Assembly (NCBI GenBank): GCA_030374805.1
Contig: JARGSG010000004.1
Span: forward strand, 124,001-188,000
Length of the DNA: 64,000 nt
Direction of reading: 5' to 3'
Origin: Gracilaria gracilis
Lineage: Eukaryota; Rhodophyta; Florideophyceae; Gracilariales; Gracilariaceae
Numbering within the stretch: position 1 is the stretch's first letter; each line of letters begins with the position of its first letter. Shown in pieces: positions 46,713 to 55,675 of this stretch. The notes under the pieces were generated by a model. That model saw only the letters and a list, made by a program, of their open reading frames with translations. It was not told where the DNA came from and searched no databases. The translations under genes and the position numbers were made by a program.

Positions 46713-47453
46713 TCAATCTTCAGGAGGAATACCGCAATTCAGGTTTGCTGGTACAGCAACGTCAATCATCTTCGGGTAAGCGAGTTGCAAGTTTGCCATA
46801 ATGTCGCGAAACTGCTGCAGAGTCTTTTGCTCGCCTAAACGTGGATTGAAACGTATTTCTTCTATTATCGTCGAACAGGTTAGTCCCCGGTAATCATGTG
46901 CAGGGTATACGAATGTGTTGGGGGGCAACTTGAATAGCTTCTCGCGGACACTGGCAAACAGAGAATCCGAGTCTCCTTCTTGAAAGTCAGTTCGCCCACA
47001 GCCCCTGATGAGAAGGGTGTCCCCAGTGAACACAGCCCCGGGAGTATTCTGATCCGGACTTGACAAGTAGTAGCAGACACACCCAGCAGTGTGGCCAGGG
47101 GTCTCAATCACTTCGAGTGTGAAGTTAGAACCAAACTTAATCGAATCACCTTGGCTGATGAGGACATCGGCTTTGCCATGTGATGCCTTGCCAAGCACCG
47201 ACTTGACGGATGGCAATCTCCTCTTGATGAGGCCAGTACCAGAAATATGGTCAGCGTGGGCATGCGTATTGAGAGCGTATACCAATCTAAAACCGCACTC
47301 GCTTATGACACGCAAATCCCTATCCACCAGAGTGTCAACTGGGTCGATGAGAACTGCCTCCTTGGTCTCGGGATCCGCAAGCAGATATGTGTATGTGCAT
47401 GACGTGCGGTCAAAAAGCTGTCGGAAGGTAAGAAATCCTATGCTTTGAGCCAT
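46713..47453 (-). CDS. ETHE1: ETHE1-like persulfide dioxygenase
   Basis: 246-residue metallo-beta-lactamase-fold enzyme that oxidises glutathione persulfide to sulfite in mitochondrial sulfide detoxification. Metal and fold motifs are complete: THAHADH (63-69), TPGHTAGC, the iron-ligand Asp in FTGDTLLIRGCGRTDFQEGD, and YPAHDYRGL. The segment CGRTDFQ plus the closing NPRLGEQKTLQQF separates ETHE1 from glyoxalase II. There is no long presequence before the fold (it starts MAQSIGFLTFRQLFD), so mitochondrial import is not obvious; a cytosolic form or an unrecognised upstream exon is possible. Length matches the family. Confidence 0.93.
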   Translation of the reverse strand: MAQSIGFLTFRQLFDRTSCTYTYLLADPETKEAVLIDPVDTLVDRDLRVISECGFRLVYALNTHAHADHISGTGLIKRRLPSVKSVLGKASHGKADVLISQGDSIKFGSNFTLEVIETPGHTAGCVCYYLSSPDQNTPGAVFTGDTLLIRGCGRTDFQEGDSDSLFASVREKLFKLPPNTFVYPAHDYRGLTCSTIIEEIRFNPRLGEQKTLQQFRDIMANLQLAYPKMIDVAVPANLNCGIPPED

Positions 47454-48342
47454 GGAAAAAAAAGGATGTAAACTTCACTCTTACAATACCGCCAGCCGGG
47501 AAGTTTTTGGCAAGGGTTCTTATGGAGTTTCGTCTAACTGCCGCAACTGCATTCTGCTTGATTCTCCAACGGGCAAGACTCGGGCTCTTTACGTGAACGA
47601 CGGTATGTCGGCCCCGGATGTTATAAGAACTGGTCATCATCCAGGAGAGAAACTGCACCTGTCCACAAAAAGAGCGCAGGAATTGAGATGCAAGTCGCGT
47701 TATAGTCACGTGCGGTGTAAGGCTTGCTCCGAAATTCGCCGATCTGTAAAGAAGCTCCCGGTCCCGTTATCAATTCGCCGAGGCATCTTGGCGCGTGAAC
47801 ATTGGACAGCTTTTCCGCTGCTCGAAGTCCGAACATCGCAACGCGGACTACTTCAAGAGTATCTACAGGGTGAGGTTATCATGTGCATTTCAGTAGTGTC
47901 CCGAGATGGGTCCGTGTCGGGGCATGAAACTAGGACATGTTGAACGATACCATTGCATTATGGCCAGAAAGCAGACCCCTGATCCAACTCCGGCTGAGAG
48001 ACCGTAGGCTGAGATTCCTGGCTGCTTGCTTTGCCATCCTCAGAAGACTTGACATACGTGAAGACTAGGATCTTTCTTTTCAGTTGTTAACCAAAATCTG
48101 TCCGCTGAACCCACCCTTTCAGACTGGCTCCTACCTTTCGAGATACGAGTATGGCATTTCGATTGGATTTGGGCTTGTTACTCTGATACCTAACTAGAGG
48201 GTTGTGGCATTTTTCTCTAGCCCTACCGGAGTTGTCTAGGGATGCGGACCTCACACTTCAAACTAGAAATTGCCTGTACTACAAGGTATTTCGTGTCATG
48301 AGAGGGAAAGCGCGTTGAAACTGAGAAACTTTCGCTTGTCTT
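47454..48342. other. intergenic spacer upstream of ETHE1
   Basis: An ORF at 47452-47943 (+) overlaps the ETHE1 start in antisense and looks like chance. Otherwise nothing seen. Confidence 0.45.
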
Positions 48343-48500
48343 CTTCTTCTTTACTGTGGTCAGCCGCCCCTGATTCCGAGGCGGCAGGAGAGCTATCTAA
48401 AGATCGCATTTAAAGGTAGTTCTCTCTCTTGAAGAAAGCCAAACACCGTAACGGCCGCTCCTCAATCATATCTATCAGAATATCATTCGCCAATATTAGA
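48343..48500 (-). mobile_element. LINE 3' fragment, family C copy 1
   Basis: The minus strand reads DILIDMIEERPLRCLAFFKREN then stop, related to the C-terminus of family B, followed by a terminus containing TCAGGGGCGGCTG that is shared with 51105-51215, and a (GAA)n tail. Confidence 0.65.
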
Positions 48501-49042
48501 AACATTGGCTACATGCGTGCAAGCGCTTTTTGCCAACACATATCCACGCTTCCACAAGGGTAGTTCAGATCATCATGGTGTGGTGCATACTAAAAAGGAA
48601 GTGCACAAGCAAAGAACACAGGGTCACTGCTTTTCAACACCTCAACCAAGTCGGGCCAGGGTTGTCCTCCGTTCCCACGTAAACATGTGCGCCCTTGCGC
48701 TCTATTTATTTGCGTGTGTGCATGACGACTTCCGTAAACGGAAACGTTGCTTCAAGAAAGTGGGCTACTTTCAACGAATACGGTTTTCCTCCTTGAAAAC
48801 ACAGGGTGCTATGGATCCCACTACGGCGGCATCCTTCAGAATTTCGTGGCAAGAGCTTCTACTGGCTATGATTCACTACACCATTCACCTTTCTCATGTC
48901 TATACAAACCCTCGTCTTAAAAGTAGTTTTCCTTCGCTGACCCTCGAGTCGTCTCCCCTTCGCACAACTCTGATTCAGGCAGGGGCCCAGAGCTACCGAG
49001 CTCCAGGCGTTTCTAGGTTTCCAACTTCAACCTTCTCCAAAG
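48501..49042. other. 5' flank of the secreted-protein gene
   Basis: Contains a chance ORF overlapping the next start codon; no separate gene supported. Confidence 0.45.
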
Positions 49043-50434
49043 ATGAAGTGGTTGACTTTCTTCCTCTCGGTTCTTACGGCCGCACTCCTTCTTGGATATT
49101 TTCCGGCGATTGCAGTGCAACTTGATACAACTAACCGAGATTCTTCATGCCAGACGATACGTAAATCAATGAAGGAGGCTTACTACTCACAGGTGGATAT
49201 GCTTCGTCGCGGTTTACCGAGACGTGTGGTGCAATCGGAATACGTCTATGCTGCGAATTATTACGCTGCGTATAGTTCCTACTTCAGGAATAACGATCTA
49301 AACTCCACGTGCGTCTGGACAAATCTTTGGTATGGTCTCTTCGACTACCAAGATAGAGCGAAGTGGGCGTTGGATTATCTAAATAAGATGAGGTTATGGA
49401 AACCGGAAATCAACTTTCTCAACTTCACCCAGTATCCATCTCTGCCAGACCTGAGTTCCAGTGAAATAACCCACATCGATGCCTTATGGCATAATATTGA
49501 CCACCGCCTGAAAAGCACACCGCGAGGAGGTTATGTGTTCGAAGACTTTGTGTTTCCGAACAATGTGGATGTATTGTACGATCCTGGGAAGGATCTAGCA
49601 TGTGACGAGTACTACAAGTTTGGCCCCTTGAATAGCAACAATTCTCTGCCCGCCACCAAGGTCTTTACTGTATTAGGGATGGCGTCTATTAAGCTGTTTC
49701 GTGACCATGGGAAAAAGTCTTCTATTGAACAAATGTTGAAGCATTTCGCGGGATATGCTTTCGACGGTGTTCGTTGTACTGGGACCGAAAGAGAAGTTCT
49801 CAAGATCCCATCCAGTTTATTGGGCTCGTATTCTAGAAACTTGGGATTCATTTTTGCATCATGTTCGAAGAATCCGTTAGCGTCTTTTTCAGTCGAGGCA
49901 TTTGAAAGCGTGTTTGCGGATGAATTAAGCTCACTAACTTCTTACAACTCATGGGGACACATTGAATACGCAAAGCTCGTCGGAAGATACTCGATTCCTG
50001 CGATAGTGAATTCAGTTGACACAATTCTTGACTCACACAATTTTAATGCTCTAACGTCATATGGTTCGAGTTCGAGCTCTGGTTCGGATTCGGGCTCAAG
50101 CTCGGACGACGACCACGAAATGGAAGCCGACGACCGTTTTCTTGTTGCTGCACGTCAAGGTAGTTGTAGTTCTGGGTATGTGTGGCTTACTCGAGAGAAT
50201 CCAGTCTCAAATTCTTTGGAGCACTGCTGCGCAGCCGTTTGTGATATCTTCGCTCTGTTGTCAACCACAGTTGATCCCTACCCGCACGAAGAATGTTGTT
50301 ATCGATGCAATGAGGATCACGGCTGTCCAAGTGGCTTGACCGAGGCCGATGTTTTTGACAATGACAATACGTTCATCATTGTACCTGAATATGGGGAACA
50401 ATCCCAACAGACGGTTACCATGGTCGACATCTAG
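49043..50434 (+). CDS. secreted protein with Ser/Asp linker and Cys-rich tail
   Basis: 463 residues, family not recognised. A clear signal peptide (MKWLTFFLSVLTAALLLGYF) is followed by an Asn/Tyr-rich domain of about 310 residues with several N-x-S/T sites and paired cysteines. A Ser/Gly/Asp-rich linker (about 344-362, SSSSSGSDSGSSSDDD) then leads to a C-terminal module with ten or so cysteines, including CCAAVC and CCYRCNEDHGC. Linker plus Cys module is typical of extracellular matrix or cell-wall proteins. No membrane anchor after the signal peptide, so probably fully secreted. The start is fixed by the signal peptide. Confidence 0.72.
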   Translation: MKWLTFFLSVLTAALLLGYFPAIAVQLDTTNRDSSCQTIRKSMKEAYYSQVDMLRRGLPRRVVQSEYVYAANYYAAYSSYFRNNDLNSTCVWTNLWYGLFDYQDRAKWALDYLNKMRLWKPEINFLNFTQYPSLPDLSSSEITHIDALWHNIDHRLKSTPRGGYVFEDFVFPNNVDVLYDPGKDLACDEYYKFGPLNSNNSLPATKVFTVLGMASIKLFRDHGKKSSIEQMLKHFAGYAFDGVRCTGTEREVLKIPSSLLGSYSRNLGFIFASCSKNPLASFSVEAFESVFADELSSLTSYNSWGHIEYAKLVGRYSIPAIVNSVDTILDSHNFNALTSYGSSSSSGSDSGSSSDDDHEMEADDRFLVAARQGSCSSGYVWLTRENPVSNSLEHCCAAVCDIFALLSTTVDPYPHEECCYRCNEDHGCPSGLTEADVFDNDNTFIIVPEYGEQSQQTVTMVDI

Positions 50435-50618
50435 GACAATTGAAGCAATCCTTTTACGTAACTACCCTTAGAAAGTATGTCAAGATCCATCTTCCATGAT
50501 GTATTCACTTATCTTGCCAAACCCTCCTTTTTCTTTCTTGAATTAGAATATCGAACGGAGCAGTATAGAGTATTGCTCATATTCACTTAACGTATGTAAA
50601 ATACCTATCTAGTCGTTC

Positions 50619-50760
50619 TCTCTCTCTTTATGAGCACATAAGTTTAACTACAACTTGATGCGGGACGCTTTCGTTGGAAGAAGCCTTCTCCCACTAGAAA
50701 GGCCAAGATCTGTTTGGGCCACCTTTTCACAACATCTGCAACTACTAAACCTGGAGCATT
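50619..50760 (-). mobile_element. LINE 3' fragment, family B copy 2
   Basis: The minus strand encodes PGLVVADVVKRWPKQILAFL and on to the same terminal QRKRPASSCS-stop as the copy at 59390, then TGTGCTCATAAA and a (GA)n tail. Confidence 0.72.
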
Positions 50761-51104
50761 GGGGGTGAGAAGCATGATGTCAAGTCAACAGAGAAAACGG
50801 ATAACAATCATCGATAGCGAAAGGCTCATGCAACCGAGTGCATCTCAGAGACTTTGTAAGTGAAGTATTGTCCTCACATGTTGTAAGAAAACAGGCGCAA
50901 TCGTCTCATATAGATAAAGAGAGGAAGGAAAAGAAAGGAAGTCATCCCGCAGCGCAACCAGGGGTGGAAACAATCCGATGGAACGGGGATTGCTGAATCG
51001 TCCAGCCATCCCGCCCATCAATTGCAGCGAATATAAGAGATGCAATCCAATTGCAATCTTCTTCCCGACATGCAATCTTTGTTGCAATTCCTTCGTCTTC
51101 TTTA

Positions 51105-51215
51105 TTATGGCCAGCCGCCCCTGATTCCGAGGCAGCAGTAGTTCTATCTAGAGATAGTTCTTTCTCCTAAAGAAGGCCAAAAACAGTGAGGGTCATTGTT
51201 TAATCACATCTAACA
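51105..51215 (-). mobile_element. LINE 3' fragment, family C copy 2
   Basis: Matches 48343-48500 over the terminal part (shared CCGCCCCTGATTCCGAGGC core). Its 3' end is GGCCATAATAAAGAAG. Frame-disrupted. Confidence 0.65.
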
Positions 51216-51398
51216 ATGACTTCTTCTTCTTCTTCTCTATGAGCACAACAGCCTTATTTCGACTTACGTGTGTGAAGCCATCGGCTTAGGTCCCCAGCAA
51301 CCTGTAACAATTTCCTAGTAACTACCAACATAGCCCTCACTGCTAAAGTGCAGCTGTGTTTCGCTCACTATGCTACTCTATTTTGTGCGGCACTAAGC

Positions 51399-52571
51399 TT
51401 ATGTTAGATATCTAAGGTTGCTCTCTACCGCACAGCTTTCGCTACGACGATTATCGCCTTCTTTCGTCAGATCGACCCCCCAGGGTAATTCCAACGTCTC
51501 ACAACATAATAACGACTTATCTTTTCTTTCTCTAGCTGTCGGTAGAACAGCGCGTCGAGCTGCATTGGTTAGAGCACACCCGAAGAGAACGTGCTCGACG
51601 TCTTTCTTGGCCGTAGTTCCACATTCACAACGCGTGACCTTTCCGTTAAGATATGAACTAACCGGATGTAGCGTTGGCACATGAGTAGTCGCGAATTGCG
51701 CCAGCGTGACTTCAGACCGACGTATGTTGCCTACCCCCTCCATATTGTCTATCGCAAAGACCAGCTTACGCTTTCCTTTCTGCTCCAACTGAGCTTTTAC
51801 GTCGCTGAAATCCACCGGAACTTCCATTTGGCGCGCAAGCGAGATCTTTAAACCTGACTTTGCGAGCTGGTCTACACGTTCATTCTGAGACACACCACAA
51901 TGACTTGGGATCCACACGACCAAAACTGTGCACGTCGTACTCAAGTTTTGGAGCACTTTGGCTATACGCTGGACAAGAGTGCTCTGCGACCGTAGTTTTC
52001 CCTGCAGTGCCTCCACCAGCGACAATGAATCCGTCAAGATCTTTATGGTCTGGCCAACCTCATGCGCTACAGCTTCCAGCGCTGACAGCATCGCCCGCAG
52101 CTCCGCAGCATAGGAACAGACGACCATAATAAAGAAGAAGAAGGAACAGACGACAACCCCTACGGGCAACACCCCTTGTATCGAGTCTCCATTGCCTTTG
52201 CGATAGATCTCGTATGCGCCAGCTCCAACCTTCCCGGGTTGCATGCGGCGAAACTCCAGACAGTGTCCATCTGAGTCGTGAACGCTATCGCCTGGCCCGA
52301 CTGTGTAAGCCATTCGGAAGGCATCATCGTAGAGGATCCACATATGAGGCTCCGCTTTTTGGCGCCTTCTGTAGAGCTGAACGCATGGGTCGCCATCGTT
52401 ACCGTTTGAGATCTGGCGGGCGGTTCCTGCAAACCACCCTATCCGCAATCGACCATAAACGTTCCACCTCAGTTGAACAGACCCCAAAATAAAGTCACAG
52501 TTCATATACCACGCCTCGGCAACAACCTTACGACGCTTATGGCGATACAAACGCTGCTGGTAGTGACTCAA
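51399..52571 (-). pseudogene. LINE ORF2 C-terminal fragment: RNase H and CCHC knuckle
   Basis: 390-codon open frame. RNase H acids are recognisable: D in HDSDGHCLE, E in SYAAELRAML, D in ILTDSLSLVEAL, and H and D in WIPSHCGVSQNERVDQLAK. The C-terminal knuckle is CECGTTAKKDVEHVLFGC (C-x-C-x8-H-x4-C). A 10-residue insertion (around FFFFIMVVCS) interrupts the RNase H just before the AAELRA helix; it comes from a micro-insertion described separately. Without a reverse transcriptase this is a remnant, although its frame is still open. Confidence 0.8.
52112..52154 (+). mobile_element. 17-nt LINE-tail micro-insertion with 13-nt target duplication
   Basis: AGGAACAGACGAC at 52112-52124 is repeated exactly at 52142-52154. 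Between them lies CATAATAAAGAAGAAGA, which equals the extreme 3' end of LINE family C (GGCCATAATAAAGAAG in minus-strand reading at 51108). Confidence 0.75.
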
Positions 52572-53585
52572 AAGTATCTAAAGATGCAGATTGTTCATCA
52601 TCAGAACTTCCAATTGGAAGTAACAATCGCTGACATGTAACCCGTTCGCTTTCAGTCAGCGCCGCAATACGGTTATCTTGAATGTTGCATACCCTGCCCT
52701 CAAAAACATGATCGTGCAGTGTATCTGAATCACTGGAAATGTACTTGTTCTTCAGATAACAACGATAGAAAGGAGACTCGTTGTTACTGAATCCATTTTC
52801 AACTTCATCCACGAGTAGATTCAATGCAATCTGATGGGCGAATTGCTGTCGGAGGTGCAATCTGATGGCCATCTTCCTTTTGTTCAACAATCCACGATTG
52901 CAATTCTTGGGATTGCCATCTCTTGCAATCCCATCGATTAAAATGCAACACTGAGCGCAACAGAAAAAGCTCGACATCTTTCTTGACATTTGTATCGCAG
53001 CGCAGCGTTCCTGACGGTGATTAGTTTTCCTGTACAGCCGTCACGTCACTATTCTACGAGATTTCACCCTGGTTGGAATGATGTCTTTGATATCAAGGAT
53101 GTCAAGTAGTGTTGTTCGAAGAAAATCTCTTCAAATCTGATGGTTGTTGTTGTTTATTGTGAGCGCAAATCTGATGGTCAACAAGTCTACATCAAAAAGT
53201 TATGAGAGAAATTGAACCACGATGACAAACTTGAGCTCATTGCGTAAAAAAACGATGATCGTGGGGTCCCAACACTTTCCTATTGATCAACTTGTCAACG
53301 TTTTACCAACTTCTATACAGTTACATGTTAAACGGCTTGACAAATGTGTGCATCAGCTTGCCAGCCATGGTTCATGTCATTCAGCGATTTTGTGAGAACT
53401 TCATCAAAAACTTCCTCGTGTAAAAGAAGCTTCTTCCACAGTTGAACGGAAGTAAAAGAAAAAGTTTGCTAAGTATCGGGGATGTGCGGCTTGCTATCCG
53501 CTGCATGGAATGGAATTCCACTTGAGACCGTTGTCGGGAATCTTAGCGATTTGTACCAAAGTGGTTTGATAAAATCCCAAGTCTC
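52572..53585. other. intergenic with possible transposon debris
   Basis: A 150-codon minus ORF (52537-52989, starting MSRKMSSFFCCAQCCILIDG) of mixed composition may be debris of a mobile gene. It overlaps the LINE ORF in another frame and is not called as a gene. A second micro-insertion lies at 53132-53178. Confidence 0.35.
53132..53178 (-). mobile_element. 21-nt tail micro-insertion with 13-nt target duplication
   Basis: CAAATCTGATGGT at 53132-53144 is repeated exactly at 53166-53178. The 21 nt between, read on the minus strand, is a GCTCACAATAAA end with a (CAA)n tail, similar in design to the LINE termini nearby. Confidence 0.6.
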
Positions 53586-54824
53586 CTAGAAGTCATCTGG
53601 AGCGAAATGAACTTGTTGCCTCTGTCCCTCATGTTCAGAACCGGTATGAGAACCTTTCTCGTAATGATTGTGTGTATACTCGTGTGAATCATGATGATGG
53701 CCGTGACCGTCTTGGGCATGATGTTCGTCCCGTTTGCTGTTCTCGGAATGCCCTTGAGCGTGGGTGCGGTCACCGTCTTGATGTTGCGATGCATGTTGTT
53801 CAGGATTGTAATGTTCGTCAGCATGGTGCTCCCCCGCGTGGCGCTCGCCAGCATGGTGTTCTGGCCCTGAGGTTTTGGCTGCATGGTGTTCAGCGGCATG
53901 GTGCTCGCCCGCATGATGCTCTGCTGCGTGGTGTTCTTGCGGATGGTGTTCCTGTGTATGGTGTGCTTGTGCGTGGTGCTCTGCTGCGTGGTGTTCTGGT
54001 GCGGGGTGTTCTGGTGCGTGGTGCTCTGCTGCGTGGTGTTCTACTGCGTGGTGTTCTGCTGCATGTTGTTCCTCCATATGGTGGTCGTCTGCATGGTACG
54101 CATGGTGATGTTCGTCATGGTCGTAGTGATGGTGGTCATAGTACTCATGGTCATAGTGAGCCTCTTCATCATCATGGTCATCGTAATGATGAAAGTTGCC
54201 CTCAGTATCGTAGTAACCATGCTCTTCATAGTGATGGGGAGGATGAACCTCTTCATGGTGCTCATGATCATGTCGTGTGGTAACATGGTCTTCCGTGGCA
54301 TGATCTTCAACAACATGGCTCTTCAGCTCATCAGGGCGGGGTGGTTGATGAGCGTGTTGTTCTTGTTCGTAGTAGTGGTCATGATGGTAGTCCTCATAGC
54401 GGTGCTTTTCATCATCAAAAGCGGCGTCGTAGTGCTCACCTTCAAGCTGCTGATGCTGATCGTAATAGTCATTGTATTGATTGTGTTTTGCAGAGTACTG
54501 ATGATGCCAATCGTTTTCGAGAGGAGCATCGTAGTGGTGATCATCCCAACCAGCACGGTTCGACTGCTTGTGAAAGTGATCTCCTATTTCCCTGTGCAGC
54601 GAGAGAGGCGGTTGTAGGCCTACAATCTCATGGTTTGCAGAGAACAAAGACAGGGAATAAAAGCCGAACAAGAGAAGAATGAAGGCGGCAACAGAAACAA
54701 CAAGGGCGTTATACGAATCGACTGAAAGTTTAAGCGGTCGGTTTTGTACATGAAGAGAAGGCAATTCATATTGTTTGTCCTGCGAAAACTTGACGGCACG
54801 ACTGCGAAGGTTGGACGCCATCAT
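53586..54824 (-). CDS. histidine-rich single-pass membrane protein
   Basis: 412 residues. A short basic N-terminus (residues 1-39) precedes one transmembrane helix (about 40-63, ALVVSVAAFILLLFGFYSL), so a type II orientation with a lumenal or extracellular C-terminal domain is likely. The rest is extraordinarily rich in His (about 90 in total), Glu, Asp and Tyr. Residues 251-345 follow a five-residue register xEHHA (for example AEHHAGEHHAAEHHA). Such runs bind Zn, Cu or Ni ions in known His-rich proteins; the metal and compartment are not given by the sequence. Homologs may be hard to align because of composition. The start is the first ATG pair (MMASNL). Confidence 0.8.
   Translation of the reverse strand: MMASNLRSRAVKFSQDKQYELPSLHVQNRPLKLSVDSYNALVVSVAAFILLLFGFYSLSLFSANHEIVGLQPPLSLHREIGDHFHKQSNRAGWDDHHYDAPLENDWHHQYSAKHNQYNDYYDQHQQLEGEHYDAAFDDEKHRYEDYHHDHYYEQEQHAHQPPRPDELKSHVVEDHATEDHVTTRHDHEHHEEVHPPHHYEEHGYYDTEGNFHHYDDHDDEEAHYDHEYYDHHHYDHDEHHHAYHADDHHMEEQHAAEHHAVEHHAAEHHAPEHPAPEHHAAEHHAQAHHTQEHHPQEHHAAEHHAGEHHAAEHHAAKTSGPEHHAGERHAGEHHADEHYNPEQHASQHQDGDRTHAQGHSENSKRDEHHAQDGHGHHHDSHEYTHNHYEKGSHTGSEHEGQRQQVHFAPDDF
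53790..54074 (-). repeat. 15-bp coding repeat for xEHHA
   Basis: Nineteen imperfect 15-bp units encoding the pentapeptide register at residues 251-345 of the His-rich protein. Confidence 0.85.
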
Positions 54825-55675
54825 GGCACAGAGTAAATGAACGGTTGTGAAAGCGACAGAACGGAGAAAGAGACGACCAGCGAGCGAGGGCGGCGGAGAG
54901 AGCGCGAGGGCAGCGGAGAGAGCGACCAGTTAGATATGAACGTGAGCGGAGCGCTTCTGAATTGACGCAGAGCGACGGGGAGGCGCGTCGTTCACCACGG
55001 CTACGAATGCGCAACAAGATGCCACGCGAGCAGCCAGAAGCTATTTCGACTCAAAATGTGTACATTGTTGGCCACGTGTACAGGCAACATGCGCCACTTG
55101 GCACGCGTTCACTGGCACATTGCAGCAAACTAACGAACTGCAAGTAGCTGCTGTGCCCCGAATCGGGGCCCCCGATGCAGCGATGCGAAGCACGAGAGGA
55201 GAGTCGCGAAATCATCTGACGGAAACGCCAAACCTTTACTGCCACGGAGAAGTGGCGAAGTGTGCGCGGGAGAGGTGCCTCGCGCTCGAGAGAAGCTGCG
55301 CGCGAGCGACTCTTTCGGACACGTTGAGCAGACACACTCTCTTCGAGATGTCAGGCGGCTGCTCTCGGGAAGATGTCGCCTGCCACCTGGCAACAAGGCG
55401 GCTCCAAGATAAGATATTATACCTTCGTGTATTTGTCTTCGACATTGTTGCATCAACAAGACACGTTTGCCACCGTTGACATCCGCCATCTCAATCAACA
55501 CCAAGTGCACCGTCCAATTACTGCGCTTCGATGCGCCCTTTTGTTCGTACTGCTGAGCACCTATGTCAGCACCTTCGCGCGCATAAATCCCGATCCCCGA
55601 CTGGCGGTTGAGGGATCCCTGTCTCAGATCCATGCTCTTGTCCACCTCCATCGGGGCATAGCGTTTTCCTCCACC
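54825..55675. other. divergent promoter region, His-rich gene and PDI gene
   Basis: 850 bp between the two start codons. A GAGAGAGCG-type degenerate repeat at 54880-54930. The PDI frame is open upstream to 55373, but the signal peptide fixes its start downstream. Confidence 0.5.

Larger units (their letters stand above)
51222..52571 (-). mobile_element. 5'-truncated LINE, family A copy 3, with RNase H domain
   Basis: Longest LINE remnant in the window. The 3' untranslated part (51222-51490) matches both family A copies near 2.9 and 8.0 kb. The coding part holds RNase H and the zinc knuckle but no reverse transcriptase, which must have been lost by 5' truncation. Ends in a (GAA)n tail at 51222-51236. 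Confidence 0.85.

Noticed and set aside
47452..47943. 163-codon plus ORF upstream of ETHE1
   Set aside because: Starts in antisense over the ETHE1 start codon and has no recognisable domain; it lies where the ETHE1 leader and promoter must be.
48505..49125. 206-codon plus ORF before the secreted-protein gene
   Set aside because: Overlaps the start and signal peptide of the secreted protein in another frame; composition not protein-like.
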